A stretch of DNA of 64,000 bases, taken from Lachnospiraceae bacterium (GTDB lineage Bacteria; Bacillota; Clostridia; Lachnospirales; Lachnospiraceae). Shown piece after piece: positions 26,661 through 35,268 of the stretch (positions within the stretch are counted from its first letter, which is position 1; the number at the start of each line of letters is the position of its first letter). Made by a program: the position numbers and the translations under genes. The stretch is taken from the NCBI GenBank assembly GCA_900768755.1, contig CAAGDV010000001.1, positions 65,980 through 129,979 on the forward strand, given 5' to 3'. The notes under the pieces are model-generated. The model did not search any database, was not told where the DNA came from, and worked only from the letters and a program-made list of their open reading frames with translations.

Positions 26661-27692
26661 ATGGCTATGAATTTTTTTAAAAAGCTTCCCGAACCGGAGG
26701 TTTTAAAATCAGAATATGCAATGACGCCCGAGCTTAAAGAGCTCAAGGCAAAAAGAGACGCGGAAATCAGGGATATTTTTACCGGCAGGGATGACCGTTT
26801 TATCGTTATTATCGGTCCTTGCTCGGCAGACCGCGAGGATTCGGTTATAGAGTACATCAACCGCCTCGCCAAGGTCAATGAGAAGACCAAGGACAGACTT
26901 ATGATTATCCCGAGAATATATACCAACAAGCCGCGCACCACGGGCGCCGGCTACAAGGGAATGCTTCACCAGCCCGACCCGAACAAGGATCCTGACCTGT
27001 ATGCGGGAATTGCATCAATAAGAAAAATGCATCTCCGTGCAATCAAGGAGAGCGGGCTTACAAGTGCGGACGAGATGCTTTATCCCGAGAACCGCAGCTA
27101 CCTCGACGATATTTTGTCATACGAGGCAATCGGCGCGCGTTCGGTTGAGAACCAGCAGCACCGCCTCACCGCGAGCGGAATGGACATTCCGATAGGCATG
27201 AAGAACCCTACAAGCGGCGATTTTGACGTCATGCTCAATTCCGTAGTCGCAGCCCAGAGCGGACACGAATTCATCTACAGAGGCTACAGTGTCAGCACAA
27301 CAGGCAACGATCTCGCGCATGTCATTCTCCGCGGCGGCGTGAACAAATACGGTATATGCATACCGAATTATCATTACGAGGACCTTCAGAGACTCTTTGA
27401 CCAGTACATGGCAAAGAACCTTAAGAATCCGGCTGCGATAATTGACGCCAACCACTCCAACTCCAACAAGAAGTACAAGGAGCAGATAAGAATTACAAGC
27501 GAGGTTCTTCACAGCCGTAGATACAACAGCGATTTCCACAAGCTTGTAAAAGGTGTCATGATTGAGAGTTATCTGGTTGAAGGCAACCAGCCGATTTCCG
27601 CCAACATGGAATACGGATGTTCAATCACGGATCCTTGCATCGGTTGGGAAGATACAGAAAAGCTTCTGTACAAGATTGCCGATGAATGCTAA
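26661..27692 (+). CDS. 3-deoxy-7-phosphoheptulonate synthase (DAHP synthase, class I)
   Basis: 343 residues, the AroF/AroG/AroH length class. Joins phosphoenolpyruvate and erythrose 4-phosphate, the first step of aromatic amino acid synthesis. Visible: GPCSADRED, PRTTGAGYKG, the Arg/Lys-rich phosphate-binding region AIGARSVENQQHR, NHSNSNKKYKEQ and the C-terminal IESYLVEGNQ. The ORF can be read from 26601, but that stretch is the promoter; ATG 26661 has GAGAGG 9 bases before it. Feedback specificity cannot be told. Confidence 0.93.
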   Translation: MAMNFFKKLPEPEVLKSEYAMTPELKELKAKRDAEIRDIFTGRDDRFIVIIGPCSADREDSVIEYINRLAKVNEKTKDRLMIIPRIYTNKPRTTGAGYKGMLHQPDPNKDPDLYAGIASIRKMHLRAIKESGLTSADEMLYPENRSYLDDILSYEAIGARSVENQQHRLTASGMDIPIGMKNPTSGDFDVMLNSVVAAQSGHEFIYRGYSVSTTGNDLAHVILRGGVNKYGICIPNYHYEDLQRLFDQYMAKNLKNPAAIIDANHSNSNKKYKEQIRITSEVLHSRRYNSDFHKLVKGVMIESYLVEGNQPISANMEYGCSITDPCIGWEDTEKLLYKIADEC

Positions 27693-27716
27693 AAATTATT
27701 GAGACGAGATATAGAT

Positions 27717-27746
27717 GCCCGCTGTGCTGACACAGCGGGCTTTTTG
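27717..27746 (+). terminator. Rho-independent terminator after DAHP synthase
   Basis: GCCCGCTGTG and CACAGCGGGC flank CTGA, followed by TTTTT. Confidence 0.9.
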
Positions 27747-27780
27747 ACGTATAGTATATCAGTTTTTTTGGCAGCAATAC

Positions 27781-27820
27781 AAAAAGAACAGCGTAAAAAG
27801 CTTTTGGCCTTTTACGCTGT
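27781..27820 (-). terminator. Rho-independent terminator of the vWA surface-protein gene
   Basis: On the minus strand ACAGCGTAAAA pairs with TTTTTACGCTGT, followed by TCTTTTTG; it begins 15 bases after the stop codon. Confidence 0.8.
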
Positions 27821-27834
27821 CTCTTTTATTTTAA

Positions 27835-30800
27835 TTATACTTCCTCTGCATTGTTTCTTTTCTTAAAGAAAAGTGTGAATGTTACAACTGCTGAAAGCAT
27901 TGAGAGAACAAGGAGAACGATTGTGCGTCCTGCGCTGTCTCCTGTTATAGGATCCTCATCGGCTTCAACCTCACCCTTCTTAGAAGTTGTTGTCTCATCC
28001 TCTGAAGACTCTTCTGTCTCCTCGGTTGTTGCCTCATCCTCATCAGCCTCAACTTCGCCTGACTTAGAAGTTGTTGTCTCATCCTCTGAAGACTCTTCTG
28101 TCTCCTCAGTTGTTGACTCATCTTCGTCTGCCTCAACTTCGCCCTGCTTTGAAGTTGTCTCTTCAGTCGTTGTCTCAGTCTCTGTCTCTGTTTCAGTCTC
28201 AGTTTCTGTCTCAGTCTCAGTTTCTGTTTCTGTCTCAGTTTCAGTTTCTGTCTCTGTCTCAGTTTCTGTCTCAGTTTCTGTCTCTGTCTCAGTTTCTGTC
28301 TCTGTTTCTGTCTCTGTCTCTGCCTCAGTTGTTGTCTCTGTCTCAAGTTCTGTATAAACAACGGTTAATTTGAGATTCTTTGCCGGCATTGTGCCTTCAA
28401 GTTTTTCACTGTCAGGTTCAAAGCCTTCAACTACCGGTGAAGTAACTGAATACTTGCTTCCGTTTTTAACTTCCTCAGTGTATACGATAGCTTCATCGTC
28501 CTCATCTGTTACCGGTGAACCATCCTCATATACATACTTTACAACAAGTGTATACTTAATCATCTCTGTTGTGATAAGCATGTATTTCGGCTGGAATGTT
28601 GTATCCTCAATAATTCTTGTAATATCCTCTTCAAGAACCTTCCATGAAGTTCTGCCCGTGTTGAGGTTGGTGTATCCGTAAGGCTGGCAGCTGTATGTCT
28701 CCTCAGCAATCTTGTTTCCTTCCTCATCATATACGGAGATTGTGTACTTGCCTGCTGAATACTGGAGTTTTACACTGTCGATGAAGTTTCCTGCAACTCC
28801 TGTTACAGATACATCATCTCTGTCTGTTCCGTCAGCGTTCTTAAGTCCTGTGTAGGTTACGGTAACAAGCTTCTCATAAACCAAAGTTACCTCAACATCT
28901 GCGTACGGTGCAACTCCGCTCAAAGGATTAAGCTCAAGTGTTGCATCTTCATTGAACTGGTATCCTGTAATGTCGTCAGCAGTTACAGAGTACTCTTTTG
29001 CTGCTACGATTTCTTTTGTCACAGAATCTTTATCCATTGCTGTAATGTTACCGTCGATATCCATTACTGCATAATTGATTGTAAGTTCATATTTCTGATT
29101 GCTGATAATACCGTCTACATGCCAGTTGTCAGACTCGCTCTTTATTACATACCATACGATTTCCTGACCATCCTCAAGCACAACCGGCTCGTTTGAACCA
29201 TACTGTGTGAATGATGTCGGAATTGTTGCGAGGTTAGCTGCAACCGCTGCATTATCGTTAGCTATCTGTGTCCAAGAGTAAACTGTTCCTATAGAACCCT
29301 TTGAGTAGTTTGCAGGGCTGTAATGGCTAAGCTCTGAAGGCTGCTCAAGTCCCGGGTTGAGAACATAATATTTTACATTTACGAAACGGCTCTTGTATGA
29401 TGCAACGAAGGTCATATCCTGTGTAACGCTCTCAATATCTGTCAAGCTGTAATCACCCTGTGCAATCCACTTGTCAAAGCTGAATTTCTCCCAGGTTGCA
29501 GGAGTCTTGGTCTCTGCATTGCCCTCTGTCTTGATATCACTCTTTGAAGGATTCTTTACGGCTGCCTTATATGCCTCAAGGTATGCGACCTCTTCTGTTG
29601 CAAGTACTTTTCCGTTGTCGTCTACAAATTTTATGGTAAATACTTTCTTTGATGTGGTTCCCTTAACGGTAACATCACTCTTAACATTTTTAGCCTCACT
29701 ATCCCAGCCTGAGAACTCATATCCTTCAGGTGCTGTGTAGCTTACGCCCTTGGCATCCTCGCCGTACTCAACAGATTCTGATGAGTAGAACTTTCCGTCT
29801 ACAAGGTAAGTTACGGTAAATACTTTCTTTTCAAGTGTTGCGCTTACTGAATCATCGCTCTTAACATTAACCGGAAGCTCTCCCCATCCTGAGAAGTCAT
29901 ATCCTTCAGGTGCTGTATAATCAATTCCCTTAGCGTCTTCGCCGTATTTTACCGGCTCTGTGCCAACTACTTCGCCGTCTACATAGTAGGTTATTGTAAA
30001 CTGCTTAAACTCTGTTGTTACATTTACAACAATGTCAGTGCTGATTGATGCTGCGTCAGATACGTTTGCTTTAACTGAATTGATGAACTTTCCGTCTGCA
30101 ACTCTGTCTGCCAAAAGTGCTTTGACATAATCCTCAGCGATTACTCCTGATACATCGGTTCCCTCGTCATATGTCTTTGTCAAATCGGTTAATACTTTTC
30201 CGTCAAGGACATAGCTAACATTGCACTCTTTTACCCATGTTGCAACAAAAACAAGGTCTGATGAGATATTTTCAACTACATCGTTTGCATTGTAAAGTGT
30301 TGCTGAATTGTCGCCTGCAAGCACCCATCCGAGGAATCTGTATCCGTCCTTTGAAGGTGTCTCGTCTGTTACGGTTACATCATATCCTGTGCGATAGCTG
30401 TTGTCATCTGTGACAGCCTCTGTATCGCCGTCCACATCATAGGTAACTGTGTAGAATTTTGCAACTCTTACATTAGGAATAACAAAATTCTGTGTATCTG
30501 ATTCGTTGTTGTTGTTTATATATGAAATTGAAGTTGTCTTATTGGTAGGATATAATACTGAAGCGCTGTCCTCAAGCATCGGAAGCTTTGTCGGGTCAAC
30601 AGTCACTCTGTAGGTCATTGTTGCAACATTGTTGTTAGATACGTTGCCAAGTGACCAGGTGATTGTCTCGCTTGCCGCATCATACTCAACAGTTCCCTGT
30701 GAAACCTTAACTGATGCTGCAACAGTTGCGTCAATTACCATATCAAAATTCTCGCCCATCGGGTCTGTTACTACAGCATTGGTTGCTGCATTCATAATCT

Positions 30801-31833
30801 TTCCGGCAATGCTGTTATATACATTGGTAAGTGTTGTTGCGTTGGCTGTGTATACCTTTTCATCGCTGGATGCTGTCTTAAGAACATCCTGGCCTACTGC
30901 GTTAACATTACCCAATGCGATGCTGTAGATTGAAATTCCGGATGCTTTTGCCTTAGCTGCCTCATATTTTGTTGCGTTAACAACTGTATCTCTGAGTCTA
31001 AGATCTGCATACTCTGTACTGCCGTGTGAACACTTCGCCTCAATTTCGATTGAATAGCTGTAAGCTGATTCACCTCCGTCTCCTACGATAGAGCTGTAAT
31101 CCATACCGGTGATTGTATACACTGACGGATTCTTAAGTGAGGCTTCAATTCCGTGACCCCAAAAAAATCTCCAGCAGTCATCATTAATTGTTACATTACT
31201 GTCCGTCAAATCAATGCTTGTAATCTCATATGCTTTGGTGGGCTCACCGTCTGAAAGAAGAATGATTGACTTAAGTCCGCTCTTATTTGCAAGAAGTTCT
31301 TCTGCCTTCTTGATTCCTGCCTGAATATTGGTAGCTCCGTTATCAGATGAAATCTTTACATTGCTAACTGCTTTCTTTGCAGATTCTGCATCGGTGTAAA
31401 ATACTCCGGTAGATGTAACGTCGGTTCCGTAAGAGACAACCGCTACCTCTGTGTTAGGCTTTGAAAGAAGTACGTCGATTGCATTGTTCGCAGCTTCCTT
31501 GGTAACATCAAGGTAAGTCTTCTTCGACCTCTTCTCAACCTTCTCATTCATGCTGTTCGATCTGTCGATTACGAAAACAACTGAAGATGTCTCCGTCTTA
31601 TCGTTACCGCTTACTGATAAGGTAATGTCCCAGGTATTGATAAGTCCCTCAACCGGGGTTGCTACCTTGCTAAGCGAAAGTTTGCTTGATTCACTCTGCT
31701 GTGATGAGCCTGTTGCTGCAGCTACCTTTGTGTTGCCGAATACTCCGGTTGAAATAACCGTTGTAAATGCAAGTACGGCCGTGAGTACTGCGCTTACTGC
31801 TTTCATCACATTCCTTCTAAATAATTTCTTCAT
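27835..31833 (-). CDS. Large vWA-domain surface protein with repeat stalk and sorting signal
   Basis: 1332 residues. Signal peptide (about 1-40), then a von Willebrand A domain with an intact MIDAS: DRSNSMN (DxSxS), Thr in GATNIQAG, Asp in LSDGEP. Next are InlB B-repeat-like modules (YxVTYxVDGxxxxxExVxYGEDA ending PEGYxFSGW, at least three in tandem), further beta modules of MucBP type, a roughly 60-residue Thr-Glu stretch, three copies of an acidic unit ending GEVEADED, and the C-terminus DPITGD, a hydrophobic helix and KKRNN, a sortase-type anchor. It is likely a wall-linked adhesin that may bind a ligand through a metal ion. ATG 31833 has GGAGG 8 bases upstream; a TTG 15 bases earlier overlaps that site. 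Confidence 0.85.
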   Translation of the reverse strand: MKKLFRRNVMKAVSAVLTAVLAFTTVISTGVFGNTKVAAATGSSQQSESSKLSLSKVATPVEGLINTWDITLSVSGNDKTETSSVVFVIDRSNSMNEKVEKRSKKTYLDVTKEAANNAIDVLLSKPNTEVAVVSYGTDVTSTGVFYTDAESAKKAVSNVKISSDNGATNIQAGIKKAEELLANKSGLKSIILLSDGEPTKAYEITSIDLTDSNVTINDDCWRFFWGHGIEASLKNPSVYTITGMDYSSIVGDGGESAYSYSIEIEAKCSHGSTEYADLRLRDTVVNATKYEAAKAKASGISIYSIALGNVNAVGQDVLKTASSDEKVYTANATTLTNVYNSIAGKIMNAATNAVVTDPMGENFDMVIDATVAASVKVSQGTVEYDAASETITWSLGNVSNNNVATMTYRVTVDPTKLPMLEDSASVLYPTNKTTSISYINNNNESDTQNFVIPNVRVAKFYTVTYDVDGDTEAVTDDNSYRTGYDVTVTDETPSKDGYRFLGWVLAGDNSATLYNANDVVENISSDLVFVATWVKECNVSYVLDGKVLTDLTKTYDEGTDVSGVIAEDYVKALLADRVADGKFINSVKANVSDAASISTDIVVNVTTEFKQFTITYYVDGEVVGTEPVKYGEDAKGIDYTAPEGYDFSGWGELPVNVKSDDSVSATLEKKVFTVTYLVDGKFYSSESVEYGEDAKGVSYTAPEGYEFSGWDSEAKNVKSDVTVKGTTSKKVFTIKFVDDNGKVLATEEVAYLEAYKAAVKNPSKSDIKTEGNAETKTPATWEKFSFDKWIAQGDYSLTDIESVTQDMTFVASYKSRFVNVKYYVLNPGLEQPSELSHYSPANYSKGSIGTVYSWTQIANDNAAVAANLATIPTSFTQYGSNEPVVLEDGQEIVWYVIKSESDNWHVDGIISNQKYELTINYAVMDIDGNITAMDKDSVTKEIVAAKEYSVTADDITGYQFNEDATLELNPLSGVAPYADVEVTLVYEKLVTVTYTGLKNADGTDRDDVSVTGVAGNFIDSVKLQYSAGKYTISVYDEEGNKIAEETYSCQPYGYTNLNTGRTSWKVLEEDITRIIEDTTFQPKYMLITTEMIKYTLVVKYVYEDGSPVTDEDDEAIVYTEEVKNGSKYSVTSPVVEGFEPDSEKLEGTMPAKNLKLTVVYTELETETTTEAETETETETETETETETETETETETETETETETETETETETETETETETETTTEETTSKQGEVEADEDESTTEETEESSEDETTTSKSGEVEADEDEATTEETEESSEDETTTSKKGEVEADEDPITGDSAGRTIVLLVLSMLSAVVTFTLFFKKRNNAEEV
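28155..28345. repeat. Hexameric coding repeat (Thr-Glu tract)
   Basis: About 30 units of a 6-base motif (GAGACA/GAAACT and synonymous forms on the minus strand) encode the Thr-Glu tract of the vWA protein. Because the unit is 6 bases, gain or loss keeps the frame and only changes stalk length. Confidence 0.85.
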
Positions 31834-32182
31834 GACTAATTCCTCCAACTTCTGTTACTCCCTCTTGTCGATGATACAATAATACACCTCCCACTCCCCC
31901 CAAATCCCCCCACCTTTAGTATAGGTTTTTATGGAAAAATAATATTTTATTCACATTTTTATATAATTATTTTCACATGCAATTCAACGCGTTAAAGTTT
32001 TTCCCGTTTTCGGCGACAAAAACATTCTTTTGAACGCATGATATGCAAGAAAATTTTAAAATACTTTAGATAAAATTAATCATTTGTTCACATTTTATCC
32101 ATTGTATTGACATATTGGCACCCTATAATCATAATTGTTAAAAAGCTAATTGTTTTTTCATTGATCTCCTCATTTGTTTTTG

Positions 32183-32211
32183 CACGGCAGCCCCGCAGCT
32201 GCCGTGTTTTT
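32183..32211 (+). terminator. Rho-independent terminator upstream of the repeat cluster
   Basis: CACGGCAG (32183-32190) pairs with CTGCCGTG (32199-32206), followed by TTTTTG. Upstream a TATAAT at 32124-32129 has only a poor -35, so what it ends is unclear. The stretch 31834-32182 is AT-rich, holds the upstream region of the vWA gene, and shows no ORF. Confidence 0.65.
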
Positions 32212-32629
32212 GTTATGGCGACGAGGAAAATGCCCGTAGCCGGAACGGTTTTAATACAATGCGAACATACATGACTGCTTGCAGTCTAATGGATGTTCGG
32301 ATTGGATTAAATATGCCGGCAGGCATTAGGGCATTTGACGACCGCTAATCAGCCCGAACGGAGCGAGGGCGGTTATGAATAAGTAAAAATGCCCGTAACC
32401 GGAACGGTTTGAATTGTATAAGGGCGTTCATGACTGCTTGCAGTCAGATGAATGCACTTATATAATTCAAAATGCCGACAGTCGGAACGGCTTTAATACA
32501 ATGCGAACATACATGACTGCTTGCAGTCTAATGGATGTTCGGATTGGATTAAATATGCCGACAGGCATTAGGGCATTTGACGACCGCTAATCAGCCCGAG
32601 CGGAGCGAGGGCGGTTATGAATAAGTAAA
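32212..32629. repeat. Nested palindromic repeats, R3 family, copies A to C
   Basis: Copy A (32212-32387), a shortened copy B (32388-32470) and copy C (32471-32629) stand in tandem. Each full unit has outer arms AAATGCCC/GGGCATTT, an inner hairpin TTTAATACAATGCGAACAT paired with ATGTTCGGATTGGATTAAA, and at the tip GACTGCTTGCAGTC. The tail is GACCGCTAATCAGCCCGA plus a G-rich complement and GGTTATGAATAAGTAAA. Copy B keeps the tip but has different arms (TTTGAATTGTATAAG / CTTATATAATTCAAA), an example of compensatory change. No ORF. Confidence 0.85.
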
Positions 32630-32668
32630 CCGGAAATTGTACTTGCATGAATTAGGAAAAATTATTTC

Positions 32669-32697
32669 TTGACATTTTGAGACTAATGTCATAGAAT
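32669..32697 (+). promoter_or_regulatory. Sigma-A promoter of the mntP transcript
   Basis: TTGACA at 32669-32674, 17-base spacer, TAGAAT at 32692-32697; the riboswitch begins a few bases later. Confidence 0.85.
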
Positions 32698-32703
32698 GAC
32701 AAT

Positions 32704-32825
32704 AATCCGTGAGGGAGTAGTCAGCGCAACGCGTGGTAAACCAACATTCCCGGCCGACATTCGGTCTGGTTTACATTAAATGATGAGACTCATGTGCAGA
32801 AATTCTGCACATGTGTCTTTTTTTG
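32704..32825 (+). ncRNA. yybP-ykoY manganese riboswitch with terminator
   Basis: The leader carries the conserved GAGGGAGTAG loop, the ACCAACATTCCCGGCC strand and the closing GATGAGACTCATG seen in yybP-ykoY RNAs. P1 can form between CGTGAG (32709-32714) and CTCATG (about 32789-32794). The terminator CATGTGCAGAA/TTCTGCACATG (32791-32813) with a T-run shares CATG with the P1 3' strand, so metal binding would prevent termination. The family senses Mn2+ and turns on export; mntP downstream fits this exactly. Confidence 0.88.
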
Positions 32826-32993
32826 TTATGGCGACGAGGAAAATGCCCGTAGTCGGAACGACTTTAATACAATGCGAACATACATGTCTGCTTGCAGTCT
32901 AATGGATGTTCGCATTGGATTAAAAATGCCGATAGGCATTAGGGCATTTGACGACCGCTAATCAGCCCGAACGAAGCGAGGACGGCTATAAAG
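32825..32993. repeat. Nested palindromic repeat, R3 family, copy D
   Basis: Same unit as copies A and C: GTTATGGCGACGAGGAAAAT at the left, arms AAATGCCC/GGGCATTT, tip GTCTGCTTGCAGTC, tail GACCGCTAATCAGCCCGA. It starts immediately at the T-run of the riboswitch terminator and separates it from mntP, so it is transcribed in the mntP leader. Copy A likewise starts at the T-run of a terminator. Confidence 0.85.
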
Positions 32994-33033
32994 TGACTGC
33001 ACTTACACGGAATAATACTAACGAGGAAATAAT

Positions 33034-33633
33034 ATGGACATTATTACGTTATTTCTGCTTGCCGTAGGCCTGTCCATGGACGCTTTTGCCGTTTCCATCT
33101 GCAAAGGTCTCGCCATGAAGAAGCTGACCGTAAAGGATTCACTTATTGTGGGAGCCTGGTTCGGAGGATTTCAGGCGCTGATGCCTTTAATAGGTTATCT
33201 TTTGGGAAGCCGCTTCGTAAGACTGGTATCTGCCATCGCACCGTGGATTGCTTTTGCACTTCTTGTGCTCATCGGCGGAAACATGATAAGGGAAGCAGTG
33301 ATGAAAGATGAAGATGAGGAAGATTCAAGCGATGCGTTGGGGTTCAAAACGATGTTTGTCATGGCAATCGCAACAAGCATTGACGCCCTTGCCGTAGGCA
33401 TTACTTTTGCGTGTGTGCCCGTGCGCATACTCCACGCACCTGCACTTTTGAACACGATTATTGCGGTTGTGATTATCGGAGTGTGCACTTTTGTGATTTC
33501 AATTCTTGGAACTAAGGTGGGCAATGTTTTCGGCACGAAGTACAAAAGAAAGGCAGAGCTTGCGGGAGGAATTATTCTTATTCTTCTCGGCGTCAAAATA
33601 CTACTGGAGCATTTTGGAATAATAACATTATAA
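33034..33633 (+). CDS. mntP: Manganese efflux pump MntP
   Basis: 199 residues, six membrane helices, DUF204 family. Exports Mn2+. The paired conserved acidic motifs are LSMDAFAVS (Asp16) in helix 1 and TSIDALAVG in the second half, reflecting the internal duplication. GAGGAA precedes the ATG. The yybP-ykoY riboswitch upstream supports the manganese role directly. Cotranscription with the antiporter 13 bp downstream is likely. Confidence 0.95.
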   Translation: MDIITLFLLAVGLSMDAFAVSICKGLAMKKLTVKDSLIVGAWFGGFQALMPLIGYLLGSRFVRLVSAIAPWIAFALLVLIGGNMIREAVMKDEDEEDSSDALGFKTMFVMAIATSIDALAVGITFACVPVRILHAPALLNTIIAVVIIGVCTFVISILGTKVGNVFGTKYKRKAELAGGIILILLGVKILLEHFGIITL

Positions 33634-33646
33634 TTACGGAGGAAAC

Positions 33647-34588
33647 ATGGAACTTTTTTTGCAAATCATTCTATTGATAGTTGGCTTTGTCCTTCTTATG
33701 AAAGGCGCGGACATATTCGTGGACGGCTCGTCATCCCTTGCCGACAGGCTCGGAATTCCGCAGATTGTCATCGGACTAACAATTGTGGCGTTCGGAACGA
33801 GCGCGCCCGAAGCGGCAATAAGCATTACCGCCGGCATTAAGGGAAGCGCAGATTTGGCGGTCAGCAATGTTATGGGAAGCAACATTATGAATGTTCTCCT
33901 TATTTTGGGCATATCATCGGTTATCACGCCGTTAGCCATCCAAAAAAACACCCTGCGTTACGAGATACCTTTTGTCGGCGTTATCACGGTGCTTCTTCTT
34001 CTGCTGGGCATCTGGGGCAACAGCGTCGGACGCATAGACGGCGCCATACTTCTCGTTTTGATGGCACTTTTTATGGTATACCTTATTTATATATCAAAAA
34101 ACAACAAGGATACCGCGAATGACGAGACCGAAATCAAGAAAATGCCTGTCTGGAAAATGATTCTGTTCATTGTTTTGGGCGGAGCGGGAATTGTAGGCGG
34201 CAGCCAGCTTACCGTCAACGCGGCTACAAAAATCGCAGAGTTTTTTGGTATGAGCGAGCGCCTTATCGGACTCACAATCGTGGCATTCGGAACCTCCCTT
34301 CCGGAGCTGATTACCTCAGTTACCGCTGCAATCAAAAAGAATGCCGACATCGCAATCGGAAACATCGTCGGCAGCAATATTTTCAACATACTGTTTGTAT
34401 TGGGCGTAACTGCCGTTATCACGCCTGTTGCCTACATCAATGATTTTATCGCCGACAACATCATGGCGATAATCACCATGGTGCTTCTGTTCGTCTGCGT
34501 TCTTCCGAAAAAGAAGCTCACGCGCACCGGCGGAATTATAATGTTAGCATCCTACGCAGCTTATTTTGTATTGTTTATTGTTCTGTAA
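33647..34588 (+). CDS. Sodium/calcium antiporter-type cation exchanger (YrbG-like)
   Basis: 313 residues, about ten membrane helices. The two inverted alpha-repeats of the CaCA superfamily are clear: GTSAPEAAISITAGIKGSAD with GSNIMN, and GTSLPELITSVTAAIKKNAD with GSNIFN. Such proteins usually exchange Ca2+ for Na+ or H+. GGAGGAAAC stands before the ATG, 13 bp after mntP with no terminator, so it probably falls under the same Mn2+ riboswitch; a role in Mn2+ export is therefore worth considering. Confidence 0.92.
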   Translation: MELFLQIILLIVGFVLLMKGADIFVDGSSSLADRLGIPQIVIGLTIVAFGTSAPEAAISITAGIKGSADLAVSNVMGSNIMNVLLILGISSVITPLAIQKNTLRYEIPFVGVITVLLLLLGIWGNSVGRIDGAILLVLMALFMVYLIYISKNNKDTANDETEIKKMPVWKMILFIVLGGAGIVGGSQLTVNAATKIAEFFGMSERLIGLTIVAFGTSLPELITSVTAAIKKNADIAIGNIVGSNIFNILFVLGVTAVITPVAYINDFIADNIMAIITMVLLFVCVLPKKKLTRTGGIIMLASYAAYFVLFIVL

Positions 34589-34614
34589 TATCCAAGAGCT
34601 TACCTATATATAAT

Positions 34615-34659
34615 GAAAAAACACCCCTTCTGCCGGATAGTCCGCGCATAAGGGGTGTT
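34615..34659 (-). terminator. Terminator of the DUF1858 gene
   Basis: On the minus strand AACACCCCTT pairs with AAGGGGTGTT and is followed by TTTTTC; the plus strand lacks a T-run. Confidence 0.8.
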
Positions 34660-34676
34660 AATTATCTGTGTGAAAA

Positions 34677-34880
34677 TTACTTTGATGCAAGATACTCGTT
34701 GATGGCCTTCTCCAGTGCGTCCGGGTCAAGTCCGTGCACCATGGCTGCGTCCGCAAGGCTCTCGCCCTGTGCCGACGGGCATCCTACGCAGTGCATTCCC
34801 GCTGACAAAAGAATCCCCACAATGTTGGGGTCAACCTGAATAATATCATGAATAATCATATCTTTACTAATCTGTGCCAT
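34677..34880 (-). CDS. DUF1858 domain protein
   Basis: 67 residues. A small helical domain with the motif GMHCVGCPSAQGESL (Cys31, Cys34), the hallmark of DUF1858, which also occurs fused to hybrid-cluster-type redox proteins. Start at MAQISKD with GGAGG upstream; the ORF continues 27 bases further without a better site. It is divergent from the ferredoxin gene 171 bp away. A redox or sulfur-related role is inferred only. Confidence 0.88.
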   Translation of the reverse strand: MAQISKDMIIHDIIQVDPNIVGILLSAGMHCVGCPSAQGESLADAAMVHGLDPDALEKAINEYLASK

Positions 34881-34987
34881 AATTTTTTCCTCCATATGTT
34901 TTTGCAATATGATTATATACTATAAATTTGCCTTATTCAAGAGTATATATTCACCACAAATTGTAAAAATTTTTTTGTCGCTCCTAC

Positions 34988-35016
34988 TTGTGTTATTATT
35001 TCCATTGATATATAAT
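34988..35016 (+). promoter_or_regulatory. Sigma-A promoter of the ferredoxin gene
   Basis: TTGTGT at 34988-34993, 17-base spacer, TATAAT at 35011-35016, 36 bases before the ATG. Confidence 0.65.
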
Positions 35017-35051
35017 GACAGTACAGACATAAAATAAGGAGGAATTTTCAT

Positions 35052-35222
35052 ATGGCATATGTAATTTCTGATAATTGTGTAAGCTGTGGCACATGTGCAG
35101 GCGGATGCCCTGTAGGAGCTATCTCTCAGGGAGATTCTCATTTTGAAATCGACAAAGATGCTTGCCTTTCTTGCGGAGCGTGCGAGGCAGCTTGTCCTGT
35201 TGGAGCTATTTCAGCTGAATAA
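35052..35222 (+). CDS. 2[4Fe-4S] ferredoxin (56 residues)
   Basis: A complete small electron carrier. Two CxxCxxCxxxC-P motifs bind two cubane clusters: Cys9, 12, 15, 19 and Cys38, 41, 44, 48, each followed by the VGAIS turn. Length is standard for clostridial ferredoxins, which carry electrons between pyruvate:ferredoxin oxidoreductase, hydrogenase and Rnf. AAGGAGG precedes the ATG at the right distance, and the gene has its own promoter and terminator. Confidence 0.97.
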   Translation: MAYVISDNCVSCGTCAGGCPVGAISQGDSHFEIDKDACLSCGACEAACPVGAISAE

Positions 35223-35237
35223 TTAATAGTACATAAG

Positions 35238-35268
35238 ATAGCTGCCCGATTTGCGGCAGCTATTTTAT
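35238..35268 (+). terminator. Terminator of the ferredoxin gene
   Basis: ATAGCTGCC pairs with GGCAGCTAT, then TTTATT. It overlaps the stop codon of the convergent MerR-like gene. Confidence 0.8.

Noticed and set aside
28155..28345. Regular repeats resembling a CRISPR array or satellite
   Set aside because: The units are contiguous 6-base codon pairs in frame within the vWA protein, with no spacers and no cas genes.
27851..28361. Long ORFs in other frames over the Thr-Glu tract
   Set aside because: They are by-products of the hexamer repeat; no ribosome site and only simple sequence such as SVSVS.
32212..32993. Considered as an insertion sequence or phage attachment region
   Set aside because: No transposase or integrase reading frame, and the copies are nested palindromes of about 160 bases.
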